DNA from: Streptomyces sp. HB132
Lineage (GTDB): Bacteria; Actinomycetota; Actinomycetes; Streptomycetales; Streptomycetaceae
Direction of reading: 5' to 3'
Length of the DNA stretch: 64,000 nucleotides
Assembly (NCBI RefSeq): GCF_016909575.1
Contig: NZ_JAFBGA010000001.1
Coordinates: 496,001 to 560,000 of the forward strand
The notes under the pieces are model-generated. The model did not search any database. It saw only the letters and a program-made list of their open reading frames with translations, and was not told the origin of the DNA. Below, piece by piece: positions 16,412 through 25,265 of this stretch. How positions within the stretch are numbered: position 1 is the stretch's first letter; the number at the start of each line of letters is the position of its first letter. The position numbers were made by a program, and so were the translations under genes.

Positions 16412-17159
16412 GGCCGAGCGAGATGTTGAGCTTCTCGCCGGTCCTGCGGTAGCCGATGCCCGCGTAGACCCGCTCGACGTCGGGACTGCCAGGCTCCAGC
16501 CACACCGCGTCGAAGCCGCGCTCGAAGGCGGCGCGGGTCAGCCACGCGGAGAGCGCCGCGCCGACGCCCCGGCGGCGGAAGGCGTCGGTTACGGCCAGGC
16601 CGGCCAGTTCGCCGATCCCGTCGATCGGGGCCGAGCAGCCGCCCGCGCCGGCGGGCAGGCCGCCCACGGTGGCGAGCCCCGAGACGCCGCCGCCCTCCGT
16701 CGCCGCACGGAGCCACGCGATCTCACCGTCGTCGGGACCGCCCTCGCCGCCGAAACCGGTGTGCTGGACGGCGGCGGCCGAGGTGAACTCCGTGTCGGTG
16801 GCGGGCTCGGCGATGCGGAGCCCGTCCACCGGCTTCGGAGCCAGGAGGGTATCCGCGGTACAGGCCATGACCGGGGCACGGTTCTCGACGGTGAAGCCGG
16901 CTGCCAGCAGGGCCGGTTCGACCGCGGGTGCCCAGGAGGGCAGGAACTCGAGCCGGGGCAGCCGGTCGTGCTCGCGGAACGCCGCGACCAGGTCGGCCAC
17001 CTCCGCCTCGGTGGGTTCGGCGTCCTGGTCGGGAATGGCGTAGTTGGCGAACTTCAGTTCCCAGCCCGGATTGTGGCGCACCGTGAAGGGCCCCACCCGG
17101 TAATGGTCCGGGGAGCGGAGCGTGTTCGAGCGCGCGTAGTCCTGGATGCTTGTGTCCAT
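16404..17159 (-). CDS. GNAT-family N-acetyltransferase
   Basis: 251 residues. The C-terminal half has the acetyl-CoA motif A (LAGLAVTDAFRRRGVGAALS) and motif B-like VWLEPGSPDVERVYAGIGY, ending in a strand (YRRTGEKLNISL). The N-terminal half is a degenerate second GNAT-like lobe (LRSPDHYRVGPFTVR to MACTAD). The substrate is unknown. It lies 12 bases from the NlpC/P60 gene on the same strand and may share its transcript. Confidence 0.8.
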   Translation of the reverse strand: MDTSIQDYARSNTLRSPDHYRVGPFTVRHNPGWELKFANYAIPDQDAEPTEAEVADLVAAFREHDRLPRLEFLPSWAPAVEPALLAAGFTVENRAPVMACTADTLLAPKPVDGLRIAEPATDTEFTSAAAVQHTGFGGEGGPDDGEIAWLRAATEGGGVSGLATVGGLPAGAGGCSAPIDGIGELAGLAVTDAFRRRGVGAALSAWLTRAAFERGFDAVWLEPGSPDVERVYAGIGYRRTGEKLNISLGPA

Positions 17160-17171
17160 GGGCCCGGGAGC

Positions 17172-18239
17172 CTATGCGACCCGGGTCGCTCCGGCGAAAG
17201 GCATTTCGGAGATCGGCGCGATACGTACGGGCGCACCCGGGCGCGGGGCGTGGATCATCTGGCCACCGCCGATGTAGAGCCCGACGTGGGTGACTCCGGA
17301 GTAGAAGAACACCAGGTCCCCCGGCGCCAGTTCGGAGCGGGAGACGCGCTGACCCGCGTTGATCTGGGTGTACGTGGTGCGGGGCAGTGACACACCCGCT
17401 GCTCGCCAGGCGGCCTGGGTGAGACCGGAGCAGTCGAACGAGGAGGGACCGGTGGCACCCCAGACGTACGGCTTGCCGAGAGCCCCGTACGCGAAGTCGA
17501 CGGCCTGCGCCGCGCGGGCGTTGGGGGCGGTCACCGAGCCGCGGGCCGTGCTCCGGTCGGCACGGCCACCACCGCCGTGCGCGGCGTCGGCCGAGCGCTC
17601 GTAGTCGGCGCGCTGGTCGGCGGTGAGGGTGGCCAGGAGCTTCCGGGCGTCGGCGAGCTTGGTGCGGACGGAGTCCTTGTGCTTCTCCAGCTCGGCCCGG
17701 CGGGTGGCGAGGTCCGCGAGCTCGTCCTCGGCGCGGGCGCGCAGCTGGGCGATGTCGCTGATCTGCCGGCGCACGCCCTTGATCGCGCCGGCCTGTCGGT
17801 CGCCCGCCCGGTCCTCGTAGGAGGCTCGTTCCAGGTACTGGTCGGGGTCGGAGGAGAGCGCCAGCCGTACGGCGGGGTCGATCCCCGCGCTGCGGTACTG
17901 GGCGGTGGCGAACGAACCGAGTGCGTCGCGTGCGGTGTTGAGGCGCTCGGTCCTGCGGGCGGCCTCGTCGCGCAGCGCGTCGAGGGACTTCTCGGTCGCG
18001 GCCGCCCGCTCCTTCGCGCCGTTGTACTTCTCGGTGGCCACCTCGGCGTCGTGGTAGAGCCGGTCCACCTTGGCCTTGACCTGCGCCGGGGTGACCTGGG
18101 GATCTGCCTGCGCGGCGCCCTCGAGGGCGGTCGCGGCGGCCGCCCCGGCGAGGGCGAGCGTGGCCGCCGTGCGGGCGGCGGGCCCGGCGAACAGGCGCGG
18201 TCCGGGTTTGCGGTGAGCGGCTTCTCGATGGGCGGCCAC
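17172..18239 (-). CDS. secreted NlpC/P60 (C40) peptidoglycan hydrolase with coiled-coil
   Basis: 355 residues. A signal sequence (RTAATLALAGAAAATALEGAAQA) is followed by a long coiled-coil (about residues 45-210, rich in A, R, E, K) and a C-terminal NlpC/P60 domain with catalytic Cys in SSFDCSGLTQAAW and His in THVGLYIGGGQMIHAPRPG. It cleaves stem peptides (D-Glu to diamino acid) outside the cell; the coiled-coil resembles RipA/CwlO-type regulatory segments. GTG 18239 is preferred because residues VAAHREAAHRKP match the usual start of these proteins and GGAAGGA lies upstream. It is a paralogue of the gene at 19042. Confidence 0.9.
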   Translation of the reverse strand: MAAHREAAHRKPGPRLFAGPAARTAATLALAGAAAATALEGAAQADPQVTPAQVKAKVDRLYHDAEVATEKYNGAKERAAATEKSLDALRDEAARRTERLNTARDALGSFATAQYRSAGIDPAVRLALSSDPDQYLERASYEDRAGDRQAGAIKGVRRQISDIAQLRARAEDELADLATRRAELEKHKDSVRTKLADARKLLATLTADQRADYERSADAAHGGGGRADRSTARGSVTAPNARAAQAVDFAYGALGKPYVWGATGPSSFDCSGLTQAAWRAAGVSLPRTTYTQINAGQRVSRSELAPGDLVFFYSGVTHVGLYIGGGQMIHAPRPGAPVRIAPISEMPFAGATRVA

Positions 18240-18300
18240 GAGGGTGGTGCGTCCTTCCGATCGACTGCCCGTCGGTGGGTTGCCGGCGGGCCCGCCGGGG

Positions 18301-18342
18301 TCCGGCGGCGGGTCACCACAGGGGGAGTGGCCCGCCGCCGGA
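18301..18342 (-). promoter_or_regulatory. strong GC hairpin in the 5' leader of the first NlpC/P60 gene
   Basis: An 11-bp perfect stem (CCGGCGGCGGG with CCCGCCGCCGG, plus a closing T-A pair) lies about 60 bases before the start. The RNA around it keeps fragments that resemble a ydaO riboswitch (GGAATCC, GGTGACC, and an end similar to that of the paralogue, GGCAGTC...GGAAGGA), but the P1 pairing is absent. The remaining 18240-18597 interval holds nothing else I can name. Confidence 0.35.
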
Positions 18343-18597
18343 TTCCTGGCGGGGCGACCGGGGGGCGCCGCCCGGTACGGGACGGTGGAGCAGAACCGGT
18401 CACCTGGGAGGGACGCTAAGCCCGGCACACGGGGAAGAGGCGTAATGACAGCTATTGCCCTCATGTGCTGTTTCGTTTCCTTCGGATGACAGGAAAATTC
18501 AACCGGAGTCCGGCAATTCGTGCAGACTCGCGGGCAACTCATCGGTAAGTCGTACCTGGCCGAAGAGTGGTGATATGGCCGCGGTTAGGCTGCGGCC

Positions 18598-18951
18598 ATG
18601 GACGTACTCATCAATGTCTTCGTGGCCCTGCACATCATCGGTATCGCCTCCCTGCTGGGCGGCTTCCTGACCCAGATGAAGGCCATGGGGGCGGGCACGG
18701 CCCGCTTCGTCCCGGCCATGCTGCACGGTGCGCTCACCATGCTCGTCACGGGTGTCGCCCTGGTCGGACTCAACCAGGCGGACGACCAGAGCGTGAACAA
18801 CATCAAGATCGGCGTCAAGCTGCTGGTCCTGATCGTGATCCTGGCGCTCGTCTACGTGAAGCGGGACGAGGAGAAGGTGGACAAGGCGGCGTTCGCCGCG
18901 GTCGGCGGGCTGACGGTCGCCAACATCTTCATCGCCACGCTCTGGACCTGA
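18598..18951 (+). CDS. small four-helix membrane protein
   Basis: 117 residues with about four hydrophobic helices (VFVALHIIGIASLLGGFLT, MLHGALTMLVTGVALVGL, VKLLVLIVILALVYV, GGLTVANIFIATLW). It belongs to a small conserved membrane family frequent in actinomycetes without known role. The start is clear and is followed by a strong terminator, so it is a single-gene unit lying between the two NlpC/P60 genes. Confidence 0.8.
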   Translation: MDVLINVFVALHIIGIASLLGGFLTQMKAMGAGTARFVPAMLHGALTMLVTGVALVGLNQADDQSVNNIKIGVKLLVLIVILALVYVKRDEEKVDKAAFAAVGGLTVANIFIATLWT

Positions 18952-18970
18952 GCGGGCGGGCGCACGGCTG

Positions 18971-18996
18971 AGGGGCCCGGGACGACCCGGGCCCCT
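18971..18996 (+). terminator. stem-loop terminator
   Basis: AGGGGCCCGGG and CCCGGGCCCCT form an 11-bp perfect stem with a 4-base loop, followed by CCCGCGTTTCC. It separates the small membrane gene from the convergent NlpC/P60 gene and may act in both directions. Confidence 0.8.
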
Positions 18997-19041
18997 CCCG
19001 CGTTTCCGGCCGGTCGGGGCCGCGTGCTGGGCGCCGGGCCG

Positions 19042-20196
19042 TTACGCCGGGCGCACGCTGCCGTAGATCGGCATGTAGTAGATCGACTCCTCGCGGACGT
19101 TCGCCCCGGGCTTCGGTGCGTGGATCATCATCCCGTCGCCCTTGTAGATGCCGACGTGGCTGATGTCGTCGTAGAAGAAGACCAGGTCCCCCGGCCGCAG
19201 GTTCGCCGTGGCCACCCGGGTGCCCACCTCGACCTGGTCCCAGGTGGTGCGCGGCAGGTCGACGCCCGCGTTCTTCCAGGCGGCCTGGGTGAGCCCGGAG
19301 CAGTCGTACGAGGACGGGCCCGTGGCTCCCCAGACGTACGGCTTGCCGATCTGGGCGCGTGCGAAGGCGAGGACCTTCTCGGCCTTCGAGGCGTAGCCGC
19401 TGTCGGAGCCCGTGCCGGTGCCGGTGCCGGAGCCCGTGCCCGTGCCGGCCTCCTCCTCGGCGGTGTCCTCGGCCTGCTCCTTCTGGGCGGCGGCCTGCTG
19501 CCGGGCCAGCTCCTCGGCCTTGCGCTCGGCCTCGGCCTCCTTCTTGCGCTCCAGATCCGCGAGTCGCGCCTTCTCCTCGGCGGTCAGCTTCGACAGCAGC
19601 GAGCGGGCCTCGGTGAGCTTCGTCTGCACCTGCTGCTTGCTGGTGCGCAGCGCGGCCTGCGACTTGGTGAGCGTCTCCAGGCTCTTGGTCGCCTCGACGC
19701 GCTTCTCCGCGGCCTCCTTCTGCTGCGTACGGAAGTCCGCGACCGCCTTCTGCTGCTGGCTGGTCATCCGCGCCATCAGCTGGTCCTGGTCGAAGTACGA
19801 CTGGGGGTCGTCCGCGAGGAAGAACGTCGCCGTCGGGGCGATGGAGCCACTGCGGTACTGCGCCGCCGCGTAGCTGCCCAGCTCGCGGCGCGTCTCGTTG
19901 AGCTTGTCGGCCCGCTTCGCCGCGGCCTCCAGCAGGGCGTCGACTTCGGAGCGCTGCTCGGCCGAAGCGGTCTTCGCCTTGTTGTACTGCTGCGTCGCGG
20001 TACCGGCCTGCCGGTAGAGGGCGTCGACCTTCTTCTGTACTTCCTCGATACCGGGCTTCGGCTCGGTGGGTGCGGCCGTCGCGCTCTGGGTGGAGAGCAG
20101 GGTGACGGAGGCGAGCGCCACCGTCGTGAGGCCGACGACTGGGGTGGTGCGCGCGCGGCGGGTGCGCGGCTTGCGATGCGATGCCAAGGCCGGCAT
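19042..20196 (-). CDS. secreted NlpC/P60 peptidoglycan hydrolase under c-di-AMP riboswitch
   Basis: 384 residues: twin-basic N-terminus and signal sequence (VVGLTTVALASVTLLSTQSA), a long coiled-coil to about residue 235, a Lys/Glu/Ala segment, a Gly-Thr linker (GTGTGSGTGTGTGSDSG) and a C40 domain with Cys in SSYDCSGLTQAAW and His in SHVGIYKGDGMMIHAP. The ATG at 20196 directly abuts AAGGAG. A TTG three codons in (20187) has the normal spacing and starts LASHRKP, the usual N-terminus of relatives, so it is probably the true start. Expression is set by the ydaO element at 20220-20441, linking wall turnover to c-di-AMP and osmotic state. Confidence 0.92.
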   Translation of the reverse strand: MPALASHRKPRTRRARTTPVVGLTTVALASVTLLSTQSATAAPTEPKPGIEEVQKKVDALYRQAGTATQQYNKAKTASAEQRSEVDALLEAAAKRADKLNETRRELGSYAAAQYRSGSIAPTATFFLADDPQSYFDQDQLMARMTSQQQKAVADFRTQQKEAAEKRVEATKSLETLTKSQAALRTSKQQVQTKLTEARSLLSKLTAEEKARLADLERKKEAEAERKAEELARQQAAAQKEQAEDTAEEEAGTGTGSGTGTGTGSDSGYASKAEKVLAFARAQIGKPYVWGATGPSSYDCSGLTQAAWKNAGVDLPRTTWDQVEVGTRVATANLRPGDLVFFYDDISHVGIYKGDGMMIHAPKPGANVREESIYYMPIYGSVRPA

Positions 20197-20219
20197 CTCC
20201 TTCCGTGGACTGCCTACCG

Positions 20220-20441
20220 GGTTAGCGATGGGGTCCCCCCAGGCCGTTCGGGCACTGGGGGAGGGGTCGGGCGGAACGGAAGGCTGCCCTACGGTCCGGC
20301 GGAGACGGACCGATTCACCCCGGTGCTGCGTGTGGGTCCCCGGTTCCGGGCCCCGTTCGGGGAGTACGGATTCGGCGGGGGTGCCCGTGCGGCGCGGTTC
20401 GCCTCAAAGGGGTACGGGGCACCCGTCGGAGCACGCTAACC
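20220..20441 (-). ncRNA. ydaO/yuaA c-di-AMP riboswitch
   Basis: On the minus strand P1 is formed by GGTTAGCG (20441-20434) and CGCTAACC (20227-20220). Between them lie the conserved blocks of this class: GCCGAATCCG, GGGGACCCA and GGGGTGAATCGGTCC, in the right order. The Shine-Dalgarno of the NlpC/P60 gene follows within 25 bases. In this class c-di-AMP binding usually turns expression off. Riboswitches of this class are well known upstream of NlpC/P60 and rpf genes in Streptomyces. The rest of 20197-20644 is the divergent upstream region of pcrA; no clear promoter box is seen. Confidence 0.9.
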
Positions 20442-20644
20442 AACCCGTGGTGTCTCTGTGAAGGTTGATGTTCGATATGCCCGATACGTTTTCGTGACCT
20501 TTTCGGGGTGAGGGTCCGCGCGGCCGAAAAGAGCCCTCGAATCTCACGTAACGTGGGCGAACCGTCTCGTTGCGCGCACGGTCCGGGTCCCATGTCGTCG
20601 ATGCGGCCCGGGCTGTCGGTGCGGCCGCCTAGACTCGTGAGGCG

Positions 20645-23083
20645 ATGAGCAGCCTCTTTGACGACAGTTTCCTGACCGGCCTCCAGCAAGCGGAGGACGG
20701 CCCCCCGCCGCCCCCTGAGGAGCGTGCACCCGAAGCGGTGCCGGAGGGCCTCTTCGAGGACGTCTTCGACGCGCCTCCGCCGCCGCGCGACGCCTATTAC
20801 CGCGACGGCGCCCCGCGTCCCGCGATCGATCCCGCCGCGCTGCTCGACGGGCTGAACACCGAGCAGCGCGCAGCCGTCGTGCACGCCGGGTCCCCGCTGC
20901 TCATCGTCGCCGGGGCGGGATCGGGCAAGACCCGCGTCCTCACGCACCGGATCGCCCATCTCCTGGCCGAGCGGGGTGTGCACCCGGGGCAGATCCTCGC
21001 GATCACCTTCACCAACAAGGCCGCCGGCGAGATGAAGGAGCGCGTCGAGGACCTCGTCGGCCCGCGCGCCAACGCCATGTGGGTCATGACGTTCCACAGC
21101 GCCTGTGTGCGGATCCTGCGCCGCGAGTCGAAGCGCCTGGGGTTCACCTCGTCGTTCTCGATCTACGACGCCGCCGACTCCAAGCGGCTGATGGCGCTGG
21201 TCTGCCGCGATCTGGACCTCGACCCGAAGCGCTATCCGCCGAAGTCGTTCACGGCGAAGGTCTCGAACCTGAAGAACGAGCTGATCGACGAGGAGACCTT
21301 CGCGGGCCAGGCCGCCGACGGTTTCGAGAAGACGCTGGCGCAGGCCTACGCGCTCTACCAGGCACGCCTGCGCGAGGCCAACGCACTGGACTTCGACGAC
21401 ATCATCATGACGACGGTCCACCTGCTCCAGGCGTTCCCCGACGTCGCCGAGCACTACCGCCGCCGCTTCCGGCACGTCATGGTCGACGAGTACCAGGACA
21501 CCAACCACGCGCAGTACACCCTGGTGCGCGAACTGGTGGGCCCGGCGGGCGAGGCCGATGCCCCGGGCGAGCTGTGCGTCGTCGGTGACGCGGACCAGTC
21601 GATCTACGCCTTCCGCGGTGCGACCATCCGCAACATCCTCCAGTTCGAGGAGGACTACCCGGACGCGACCACGATCATGCTGGAGCAGAACTACCGCTCC
21701 ACGCAGACGATCCTGTCCGCGGCCAACGCGGTCATCGAGCGCAACGAGAGCCGCCGCCCCAAGAACCTCTGGACGAACGCGGGAGCCGGTACCCGGATCA
21801 CCGGCTACGTCGCCGACACCGAGCACGACGAGGCGCAGTTCGTCGCCGAGGAGATCGACCGCCTCACGGACGCCGGGGACGCGAAGGCGGGCGACGTCGC
21901 CGTCTTCTACCGTACGAACGCCCAGTCCCGTGTCTTCGAAGAGATCTTCATCCGCGTCGGGCTGCCCTACAAGGTCGTCGGCGGAGTGCGCTTCTACGAG
22001 CGCAAGGAGGTCAGGGACGTCCTGGCCTACCTCCGGGTGCTGTCCAACCCCGAGGACACCGTCCCGCTGCGCCGCATCCTCAACGTGCCCAAGCGGGGCA
22101 TCGGCGACCGGGCCGAAGCGATGATCGACGCCCTCTCGATGCGCGAGAAGATCTCCTTCCCGCAGGCGCTGCGCCGTGTCGACGAGGCGTACGGCATGGC
22201 GGCCCGGTCGGCGAACGCGGTGAAGCGGTTCAACACGCTGATGGAGGAGCTCCGCACGATCGTGGAGTCCGGTGCGGGGCCGGCGGTCGTGGTGGAGGCC
22301 GTCATGGAGCGGACCGGCTATCTCGCCGAACTCCAGGCGTCCACAGACCCGCAGGACGAGACCCGTATCGAGAACCTCCAGGAGCTCGCCTCCGTCGCTC
22401 TCGAATTCGAGCAGGAGCGGGCGGAGGAGGAGGGTGCGGGAACCCTCGCCGAGTTCCTGGAGAAGGTCGCGCTCGTCGCCGACGCGGACCAGATCCCCGA
22501 CGAGGACGAGGACGGCTCCGGTGTCGTCACGCTGATGACGCTGCACACCGCCAAGGGCCTCGAATTCCCCGTGGTGTTCCTGACCGGCATGGAGGACGGC
22601 GTCTTCCCGCACATGCGCGCGCTGGGACAGGTGAAGGAGCTGGAGGAGGAGCGCCGACTGGCCTACGTGGGCATCACGCGTGCCCGCGAGCGCCTGTACC
22701 TGACCCGGGCGGCGATGCGGAGTGCCTGGGGCCAGCCCTCGTACAACCCGCCGTCGAGGTTCCTGGAGGAGATCCCGGACCAGCACCTGGAGTGGAAGCG
22801 CAAGGGTCCGATGGCGGCGTCGGCGGGACCGACGTCCGGCATCACGTCGTCCCTGTCCTCGTCACGCTCGAAGTCGGGGCCCTCGGGATTCGCGACCCGG
22901 CGCACCTCCGAGAAGCCGGTGGTCACCCTGGTGGTCGGGGACCGGGTCACCCACGACCAGTTCGGCCTGGGCACGGTGACGGCGGTCGACGGGTTCGGCG
23001 ACCAGGCGAAGGCGACGGTCGACTTCGGCGACGAGAGGCCGAAGAAGCTGCTGTTGCGCTACGCGCCGGTCGAGAAGCTCTGA
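20645..23083 (+). CDS. pcrA: ATP-dependent DNA helicase PcrA (UvrD/Rep family)
   Basis: 812 residues, SF1A 3'-5' helicase acting in repair and replication restart. Walker A is VAGAGSGKTR (about residue 88), motif Ia is TFTNKAAGEM, motif II is VDEYQDTN (about 280), motif III is VVGDADQSIYAFRGA, motif IV is EQNYRST, motif V is LMTLHTAKGLEFPVVF and motif VI is VGITRARERLYL. A typical C-terminal Tudor-like segment follows (GDRVTHDQFGLGTVTAVDG), which in PcrA binds RNA polymerase. The length is normal. An acidic, proline-rich N-terminal tail of about 60 residues is usual in Streptomyces. Confidence 0.97.
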   Translation: MSSLFDDSFLTGLQQAEDGPPPPPEERAPEAVPEGLFEDVFDAPPPPRDAYYRDGAPRPAIDPAALLDGLNTEQRAAVVHAGSPLLIVAGAGSGKTRVLTHRIAHLLAERGVHPGQILAITFTNKAAGEMKERVEDLVGPRANAMWVMTFHSACVRILRRESKRLGFTSSFSIYDAADSKRLMALVCRDLDLDPKRYPPKSFTAKVSNLKNELIDEETFAGQAADGFEKTLAQAYALYQARLREANALDFDDIIMTTVHLLQAFPDVAEHYRRRFRHVMVDEYQDTNHAQYTLVRELVGPAGEADAPGELCVVGDADQSIYAFRGATIRNILQFEEDYPDATTIMLEQNYRSTQTILSAANAVIERNESRRPKNLWTNAGAGTRITGYVADTEHDEAQFVAEEIDRLTDAGDAKAGDVAVFYRTNAQSRVFEEIFIRVGLPYKVVGGVRFYERKEVRDVLAYLRVLSNPEDTVPLRRILNVPKRGIGDRAEAMIDALSMREKISFPQALRRVDEAYGMAARSANAVKRFNTLMEELRTIVESGAGPAVVVEAVMERTGYLAELQASTDPQDETRIENLQELASVALEFEQERAEEEGAGTLAEFLEKVALVADADQIPDEDEDGSGVVTLMTLHTAKGLEFPVVFLTGMEDGVFPHMRALGQVKELEEERRLAYVGITRARERLYLTRAAMRSAWGQPSYNPPSRFLEEIPDQHLEWKRKGPMAASAGPTSGITSSLSSSRSKSGPSGFATRRTSEKPVVTLVVGDRVTHDQFGLGTVTAVDGFGDQAKATVDFGDERPKKLLLRYAPVEKL

Positions 23084-23176
23084 CCGGAGCCGGCCGGTCG
23101 AGGGGCCCCGAGTCCCCGGCCGGTCGAAGGGCTGTGCCTCGAATCGGCCGACCACGCGGGCCAGGTGTGCCGAGCC

Positions 23177-23201
23177 CCGGCCGGCCCCGTGGGCCGGCCG
23201 G
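23177..23201. terminator. bidirectional terminator between pcrA and the M23 gene
   Basis: CCGGCCGGCCC and GGGCCGGCCGG form an 11-bp stem with a 3-base loop between two convergent genes. No T-run on either side, which is normal in Streptomyces. Confidence 0.65.
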
Positions 23202-23203
23202 TG

Positions 23204-24799
23204 TCAGTTCGGGTTGATGCCGTGGCTGCTGAACCACGGCATCGGGTCGATCGCCGAGCCGCCGCCGGGCCGTACCTCGAAGTGCAGGTGCGGGCCGGTG
23301 GAGTTGCCGGAGTTCCCCGAGTAGGCGATGACGTCGCCGGCCTTGACCGGACCGGAGCGGATCTTGGTGGAGCTGAGGTGGCAGTACCACGTCTCGGTGC
23401 CGTCGGCCGCGGTGACGATGGCCATGTTCCCGTAGGCGCTGTTCCACTGGGTGCGGACGGTGCCGTCGGTCGCGGCCATCACCTGGGTGCCGTAGGCGAC
23501 GGGGAAGTCGATGCCCGTGTGCACGGACATCCAGTTCACACCGGCCTGGCCGTACATGGCGCTGAGGCCGTGCTGCGCGACGGGGAGGACGAACTTCGGG
23601 CGTGCGGCCTCGCGGCGGGCGGCCTCCTCCTCGCGCTTCTTCTTCTCCGCGGCCTGACGCTCCTTCAGGTCGATGCGCTCCTGGGTGCGGCTGGCGCGGT
23701 CGGCGAAGTTCTCGGCGTCGGCACTGAGGTTGGCGAGCTGGGTGTCCAGCTTGTTGTTGGCCACGGCCGGCTTGACCGTCTCGGCGGCCGCCATGGACGT
23801 GGTGTCGTCCTTCGTCTCCTCGCCTCCGCCGACACCGCTCACCGAGGCGGCGGCGATGCCCGCGACACTCATGACGCAGGCGGAGGGGACGGCGACGGTG
23901 AGGAGGGCGGACCGCTTCGCGGGGGTGCGGCGCCTGCCCCGGCTGCCGCGCCCGGCGGCGGAACGGCTCACGGGGCGCGCGGAGGCCTGGGCCGAGGGGG
24001 ATTCCGCGGTCACGTCGAGGACGTCCGATGCCGGCTCGGCGACGTCCGGCATGTGCTCGGCGTCGTGGGCCTCGGGGGCCGTTTCGTAGCCGTCCGTGTA
24101 GGCGTCCGGGTGCGGAGCCGCCTGGACGGTCCCGGTCCCGTCGGTCTCGGCGTGGTCGTGGGCGCCGGGGGACTCGTGGGACGTGAACTCGGCCGATCCG
24201 TACGACTCGTAGGACGCCGACTGGTGTTCGTACGACAGGTACGACGTCTGTTCGGGTGCGTACGCGGCGTTCTCGGGCGTGGCGCCGCTGTTCCAGGCGG
24301 TGGCGTCGAAAGTGCCCGTCTCGGCGGCCGCGTAGCTTTCGTACCCCGCGGTCTCGAATGCGGGAGCTGCGTAGGTGCCGGTCGCGTAGGCCGTGGTGTC
24401 GAAGGTGGCGGTGGGGAAGGCGCCTGTGTCGCCGGTGTCCCACTGGCCGGCCTGGCCGGTGTGGTCCCAGCCGGTGGTGTCCCACTGTCCCGTCGCGTCC
24501 GTGGTGGCTGCCTGGGCCGGGATCCCGGCCTCGGGCATCCAGGTGGCGGTCGTGTCGTAACTCTGGTGCGCCTGGGCGTCGTAGGTGTCGTACGAGGCCT
24601 GCTGGTGCGCGCCGGTGTCCCACTGGCCGCCGTTGTGGCCGTTGTCGTACGCAGCGGCGTAATCGCCGCCGTACGTTGCCGCGTGGCTGCTGTCGTGCTG
24701 ACCCGGCAGGGTCCCGAAGAGCGGGTCGGTGTCGAAGTTGCCGGTGGAATGGCTGTCGTATCCGGCATGCCCGGCGTGGGGGTGCTGGTCGTTCACCAA
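23204..24799 (-). CDS. M23 (LytM) metallopeptidase with long disordered N-terminus
   Basis: 531 residues. The first 230 are a low-complexity cytoplasmic region full of Y, S, D, T and H repeats (SYDTTATW, GQWDTG and similar). One membrane helix follows (LTVAVPSACVMSVAGIAAA), then a coiled-coil (about 320-400) and the LytM domain: HTGIDFPVAYGTQVMA (zinc His and Asp) and GPHLHFEVR (HxH). It cuts peptidoglycan cross-bridges outside the membrane if the zinc set is active, and all ligands are present. The repetitive cytoplasmic tail, likely to bind or be phosphorylated, is typical of Streptomyces paralogues. Confidence 0.9.
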   Translation of the reverse strand: MVNDQHPHAGHAGYDSHSTGNFDTDPLFGTLPGQHDSSHAATYGGDYAAAYDNGHNGGQWDTGAHQQASYDTYDAQAHQSYDTTATWMPEAGIPAQAATTDATGQWDTTGWDHTGQAGQWDTGDTGAFPTATFDTTAYATGTYAAPAFETAGYESYAAAETGTFDATAWNSGATPENAAYAPEQTSYLSYEHQSASYESYGSAEFTSHESPGAHDHAETDGTGTVQAAPHPDAYTDGYETAPEAHDAEHMPDVAEPASDVLDVTAESPSAQASARPVSRSAAGRGSRGRRRTPAKRSALLTVAVPSACVMSVAGIAAASVSGVGGGEETKDDTTSMAAAETVKPAVANNKLDTQLANLSADAENFADRASRTQERIDLKERQAAEKKKREEEAARREAARPKFVLPVAQHGLSAMYGQAGVNWMSVHTGIDFPVAYGTQVMAATDGTVRTQWNSAYGNMAIVTAADGTETWYCHLSSTKIRSGPVKAGDVIAYSGNSGNSTGPHLHFEVRPGGGSAIDPMPWFSSHGINPN

Positions 24800-25093
24800 C
24801 TTCTCTCTCGCCTCGGCAGCAGGACCTGTTCCGGGGGTCCGGTGGGGGGACCCCAGGGTGAGCAGTGGCCGCGACTGTACCCGGCGGTACGTGAGGACGA
24901 CAATCTTCGGAGGGGTTCAGCACCTCAGGAAACGGGCAATCGGCCGCCTTTCGGAGAGCCGAGGCGACAGGCTTGGGTTTATGTTCGAAAGTCGTTCTAT
25001 TCGGTAAGGGGCTCAGGGCGGTTCGGCCTCTGTCTCCCTTCCGGTGATGGTGCTCGGGTGGCTCGTACCCCGGTGTCGGGAGGAAATGTGCGT

Positions 25094-25126
25094 CGGTCCG
25101 GCCGGGGCGCGAACCCGGCCGGACCG
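25094..25126. terminator. stem-loop in the 24800-25265 gap
   Basis: CGGTCCGGCCGGG and CCCGGCCGGACCG form a 13-bp stem with a 7-base loop. The gap holds the M23 gene leader (an A/T-richer patch near 24965-25005 may carry its promoter) and the 3' side of the hydrolase gene. No coding frame here looks real. Confidence 0.5.
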
Positions 25127-25265
25127 GCTGCTCCTTGTCGGTCCGGCCGGTGCGGGACCACGGTCTCCACCGACGTCACCCGGGGGCCCGCGCTCCTCCA
25201 GGGCTCCGGACTTCGGTGACGACGGCTCCAGGTAGCGCGCGGTGCGGAGCCCGCGGAAGCGGGGG

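Noticed and set aside
18240..18440. Full ydaO riboswitch for the first NlpC/P60 gene
   Set aside because: Short matches exist, but P1 cannot form and the conserved GGGGTGAAT block is missing.
18240..18542. N-terminal extension of the first NlpC/P60 protein
   Set aside because: The extension lacks a signal sequence and covers the hairpin leader; GTG 18239 gives the normal exported form.
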